64,000 nucleotides of DNA from JAENWD01 sp963796915 (GTDB lineage Bacteria; Acidobacteriota; Vicinamibacteria; Vicinamibacterales; JAENWD01), in assembly GCA_963796915.1 (NCBI GenBank), contig CAWCNI010000002.1, forward strand, positions 124,001 through 188,000, written 5' to 3'. The position numbers and the translations under genes were made by a program. Positions within the stretch are counted from its first letter, which is position 1, and each line of letters starts with the position of its first letter. Shown here piece by piece: positions 60,984-64,000 of this stretch. The notes beneath the pieces are model-generated. The model was not told where the DNA came from, made no database searches, and saw only the letters and a program-made list of their open reading frames with translations.

Positions 60984-61466
60984 ATGCTCGACTCCGTTGA
61001 CCGGCAGATTCTCGCCCTCCTTCAGGAAAACGCCCGCATCCCACAGGCGGAGATTGCCAGGCTCGTCGGCCTGGTGCCGTCGGCGGTGCTCGAGCGGGTG
61101 CGCAAGCTCGAAGCGCGCGGCATCGTCCGCGAGTACGTGGCCCTGCTCGATCCGAAGGTCATGGATCAGCGGCTGCTGGCCTTTGTCGCCGTCCGGGCGT
61201 CCGAGACGCCGGGCGAAGACCGCGTGAGCGTGACCCTTGCCGCAATCCCCGAGGTCCTCGAAGCGCACAACGTCGCGGGCGATGACTGCGTCCTGCTGAA
61301 GGTGCGCGCGCGCGACCCCGAGCATCTCTCCCAGATCCTCCGCGAACGCATCGGCGCCGTCGCCGGCGTGCAATCGACGCGCACGACGATCGTCCTCGAG
61401 ACCATCAAGGAGTCGCCGCGACTGCCGATCGAAGGCTCGATCAAGCGCGGCGGGGCGGCGTCGTGA
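60984..61466 (+). CDS. Lrp/AsnC-family transcriptional regulator
   Basis: 160 residues. The N-terminal HTH is LDSVDRQILALLQENARIPQAEIARLVGLVPSAVLERVRKLEARGIV and the C-terminal RAM domain is LLAFVAVRASE to TRTTIVLETIKES. Ligand residues cannot be judged. A perfect palindrome sits 15 bases upstream. It overlaps the DMT exporter gene by four bases (GTGA), a common pairing in which the regulator controls an amino-acid exporter. Confidence 0.92.
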   Translation: MLDSVDRQILALLQENARIPQAEIARLVGLVPSAVLERVRKLEARGIVREYVALLDPKVMDQRLLAFVAVRASETPGEDRVSVTLAAIPEVLEAHNVAGDDCVLLKVRARDPEHLSQILRERIGAVAGVQSTRTTIVLETIKESPRLPIEGSIKRGGAAS

Positions 61467-62389
61467 GCGCGCCTCCGCGCCTGGCATACGTCGCCTGGAT
61501 CGCCATCTGCGTCATCTGGGGCACGACCTACCTGGCCATTCGTGTCGGCCTCGAGGCGTTTCCGCCGGCGCTGCTCGGCGCGTTCCGCTGGATCGTCGCG
61601 GGACTGATGCTCGCCGCGATCACCCGCTTCCGTGGCGAGCGCCTGCCGCCGGTCGCGGAGTGGCGCGATCCGGTGATTCAGGGCGTGCTGCTGCTTGGGT
61701 TCGGCAACGGCTGCGTCAACTGGGCGGAGCAGTACGTGCCGAGCGGCCTGGCTGCCGTGATCATCGCGACGGTGCCGTTCTTCATGACCGGCGTCGAGGC
61801 GTTTTTCCCGAACGGCGAGCGAATCAGCCGCACGGCGCTCGCCGGGCTGGGCGTGGGCTTTGCCGGGATCCTCGTGCTCGTCTGGCCCGACCTGCAACTC
61901 GGCGATGCGGCCGGCACGCACTTCCTCGCCGGCGTCGTCGCTCTTCAGGTCGCGTGCCTCGGGTGGGCCATCGGCTCGTCGTACTCCAAGCGGCACAAGC
62001 ATGCGGACCGGTCGGTGCTCGGCATGACATCAGTGCAGATGCTCGGCGGCGGCGTCGTGATGCTGCTGGTCGGCGCGATGACCGGCGAGTGGGCTGGCGT
62101 GCATCCGACGGCGCGCGGCGTTGGCGCGCTCGTCTACCTGATTCTCGCCGGCTCGCTCGCCGGGTTTGTCTCCTACATCTACGCGCTGCGGCACCTGCCG
62201 GTCGCGCTCGTCTCGCTCTACGCGTACATCAACCCGCTCATCGCCGTCGTGCTCGGCGCGCTGCTGCTCGGGGAGCCGTTTGGCATGCGCACCGTCATCG
62301 CCATGACCGTGGTGTTCCTGGGGATCGGACTCGTGCGCCTGGGGCCGTCACGCGTCGAACGGCTCGGCACCGTGCGCGCCACCCGCTGA
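61463..62389 (+). CDS. DMT-superfamily (EamA) exporter
   Basis: 308 residues with ten hydrophobic helices in two EamA repeats. The first has IAICVIWGTTYLAIRVGLEAFPPALLGAFRWIVAGLML and NWAEQYVPSGLAAVIIATVPFF. The second has LAGSLAGFVSYIYALRHLPVALVSLYAYINPLIAVVLG and LLGEPFGMRTVIAMTVVFLGIGLV. Relatives export amino acids, purines or small metabolites. Coupling to an Lrp-type regulator (GTGA overlap) favours an amino-acid or related substrate. Confidence 0.88.
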   Translation: MSAPPRLAYVAWIAICVIWGTTYLAIRVGLEAFPPALLGAFRWIVAGLMLAAITRFRGERLPPVAEWRDPVIQGVLLLGFGNGCVNWAEQYVPSGLAAVIIATVPFFMTGVEAFFPNGERISRTALAGLGVGFAGILVLVWPDLQLGDAAGTHFLAGVVALQVACLGWAIGSSYSKRHKHADRSVLGMTSVQMLGGGVVMLLVGAMTGEWAGVHPTARGVGALVYLILAGSLAGFVSYIYALRHLPVALVSLYAYINPLIAVVLGALLLGEPFGMRTVIAMTVVFLGIGLVRLGPSRVERLGTVRATR

Positions 62390-62413
62390 CGCCCGACCTG
62401 CTAGAGTGGACGG

Positions 62414-63380
62414 ATGTCGCGCCTGCCCTCGATCAGCGCGCTGGTCGCGAACCAGCCCGGATGGGGATTTTTCCTGTGCACGGAAAAATCACTGCGCGCG
62501 GGGCGCGGCGGCGACTTCTTCGCGCTGACCCTTCAGGACGCGACCGGCGAGATCGCCGGGCGCATCTTCGATCAGCTCGAACGCTGGGGACAGGAATTCG
62601 ACGCGGGCGAGTTCGTGAAGGTGAACGGCCGCATGAACCAGTTCAACGGCCGGACACAGTTCGTCATCGAGAGCATCCGCCGCGTCATGCTTGGCACCGA
62701 CTCGCAGGATCGGCGCGAGGGCTTTCGCGAGGACGACCTCGTGCCGGTGGCGCCGCGTCCAGCCGACGAGATGTGGACCGAGCTTCAGAGCGTCCTCGCC
62801 GGCATTGCCGACCCGCAGCTGAAGGTGCTGCTCGCGCGGATCGTCGCCGAGCGCGAGTCGCGGCTCCGGACATGGCCCGCCGCCCGCAGCGTCCATCACG
62901 CCTACCGGGGCGGACTGCTGGAGCACATCCTGTCGATGGTGGCGGCCGGCCGCGCCCTGGCGCAGGTCTACGGCGCGCGCGCCAATCTCATCACCGCGGG
63001 CGCCATCCTGCACGACATCGGCAAGCTCGACGAGCTCGACTACGGCACGACGACGTCCTACACGCGAGAGGGCAATCTGGTTGGCCATGTCACGCTCGGT
63101 GTCGAGATGCTTCATGACGCGTGCAGAGGCCTTCCTGGATTTCCCGACGCGCTGCGCACGGAGCTCACTCACCTCGTGCTCTCGCATCATGGCTCGCGAC
63201 AGTTCGGTGCGCCGGTAGAGCCCATGACGCTGGAAGCCTTCATCCTGTCGGCGGTGGACGAGCTCGATTCGAGGATCAATCGAGATCCAGCGCGCGCTTC
63301 GTGACGACGAAGGCGAGGGCGAGTTCACGGCGTACCTGCCGCGGCTCGGCAGGGTGATCTGGAAGGGCGCCGGTCCGTGA
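62414..63380 (+). CDS. OB-fold plus HD-domain 3'-5' exonuclease (YhaM-like), interrupted by an apparent one-base insertion
   Basis: The N-terminal OB-fold-like region (GGDFFALTLQDATGEIAGRIFD, FVKVNGRMNQFNGRTQFVIESIRRV) and HD domain (HHAYRGGLLEHILSMVAAGR, ILHDIGKLDEL, LVLSHHG) define the YhaM/CBF1 group of 3'-5' exoribonucleases. The frame stops at 63304 inside the conserved C-terminus. Reading one frame over after 63284, the expected tail DDEGEGEFTAYLPRLGRVIWKG continues to TGA at 63378-63380, giving about 321 residues. One extra base at 63281-63284 explains it. HD metal ligands are intact. Confidence 0.8.
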
Positions 63381-64000
63381 GAGCGGCGCTCGCCGGCCTC
63401 AGCGTCCTGGCGCTGACGCTCACGGCAGGCACCGCACTCGCGCAAGACGCGCCGCCGCCGTCGTCGTCACACAAGGGCGGGCAGGTCGGCCTGTTCCTGC
63501 TTGGTGGCGCGCTCGGTCTTGGGCTCCACGAAAGCGGTCACGTGCTCGCCGGCGCCGCGCTCGGGGCCAACCCCGGCATCAAGGGCATCTCGTTCGGCTT
63601 CATCCCGTTTTTCGCAATCACCCACGATCCGGTGTCGCCGCCGGCGGAGTACACGATCTCGTCGGCGGGCTTCTGGATGCAGGCCGCATCGAGCGAGTGG
63701 ATTCTCACGCGGCGCCCCGGCATCCGGCAGCAGCACGCGCCGGTGGCCAAGGGCGTGCTGGCGTTTCACGTCGCCGCGTCTGTGACGTACGGGATTGCCG
63801 CGTTCGGAAAGTTCGGACCGCCCGAACGGGACACGCGCTCGATGGCGGAGTCCCTGCGCGTCAGCGAGCCCTGGGTGGGCGCACTCGTGATTGCGCCCGG
63901 CGTGCTGGACAGCTGGCGCTACCTGAGGCCCGACGCCGCATGGCCGAAATGGGCCTCGCGGGCGACAAAGGTGGCGATGGTAATGCTGGTCGTCAGGGCC
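63377..64000 (+). CDS. Secreted/membrane protein with HExxH motif, M50-like, cut by the window end
   Basis: Open from GTG at 63377, overlapping the restored stop of the preceding gene (GTGA), to the last base. The first 208 residues start with a signal peptide (RAALAGLSVLALTLTAGTALAQ). LFLLGGALGLGLHESGHVLAGAALGANPGIKGISFGFIPFF then puts HESGH at residues 51-55 inside a hydrophobic helix. This is the zinc-site pattern of site-2-type (M50) proteases, and the following GISFGF resembles their second conserved segment. Further hydrophobic helices follow. The second metal ligand would lie beyond or near the window edge, so activity is unproven. Confidence 0.6.
   Translation, partial: MRAALAGLSVLALTLTAGTALAQDAPPPSSSHKGGQVGLFLLGGALGLGLHESGHVLAGAALGANPGIKGISFGFIPFFAITHDPVSPPAEYTISSAGFWMQAASSEWILTRRPGIRQQHAPVAKGVLAFHVAASVTYGIAAFGKFGPPERDTRSMAESLRVSEPWVGALVIAPGVLDSWRYLRPDAAWPKWASRATKVAMVMLVVRA

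Overview
The window is a GC-rich, densely packed bacterial chromosome segment with Gram-negative surface genes: Wza/Wzc-type export, an outer-membrane beta-barrel, a SurA-like chaperone and lipoproteins. The mix of ATP synthase, large exopolysaccharide genes, sigma-54 regulators and DUF5658-like proteins suggests an acidobacterium, perhaps Vicinamibacteria. That placement is inference from gene content. No marker rRNA, tRNA gene, CRISPR array, transposase or phage gene was seen.

Layout. 1-4002: end of the ATP synthase operon (atpA partial, atpG, atpD, atpC). 4016-7243: a tightly overlapping Wzm/Wzt polysaccharide ABC exporter, a methyltransferase and an RfaE2-type nucleotidyltransferase. 7472-13981: mfd, a SurA-like chaperone, a specialised NusG paralogue and dusB. 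13985-19555 (minus strand): membrane glycosyltransferase, HEAT-repeat protein, DUF5658-like protein, HAD phosphatase and GT87-like mannosyltransferase.

19703-23371 (plus strand) is the most notable locus: a compact lasso-peptide gene set in the order B1 (PqqD/RRE), C (cyclase), A (precursor), K (HPr-kinase-like), B2 (leader peptidase). The 54-residue precursor has a lasso-type leader and a predicted Ser1-Asp9 ring.

23399-47639 (minus strand) is a roughly 24-kb Wzx/Wzy-type exopolysaccharide operon, read from 47639 downwards. It encodes a small secreted protein, a beta-barrel, a short Wza, a Wzc tyrosine autokinase, nine GT4 glycosyltransferases, a flippase, two polymerase/ligase-like membrane proteins, a priming sugar transferase, two methyltransferases, a nucleotidyltransferase and a geranylgeranyl-reductase-like flavoprotein. 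Most genes overlap by a few bases.

47769-60614 is regulatory. It holds an enhancer-binding-protein relative with a degenerate ATPase, an EF-hand-like lipoprotein, a diguanylate cyclase with a receiver lacking its Asp, two tandem DUF5658-like genes, an NtrC-type regulator coupled to a Pro/Arg-rich repeat protein, a FliA-like sigma factor behind a good sigma-54 promoter, and a hybrid histidine kinase. 60984-64000 carries an Lrp regulator with its own palindrome, a DMT exporter, an HD/OB-fold nuclease and an HExxH membrane protein cut by the window edge.

Four genes (dusB, the GT87-like gene, one GT4 and the HD nuclease) are each split by a single-base shift between otherwise conserved halves. 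This looks more like sequence error than decay.
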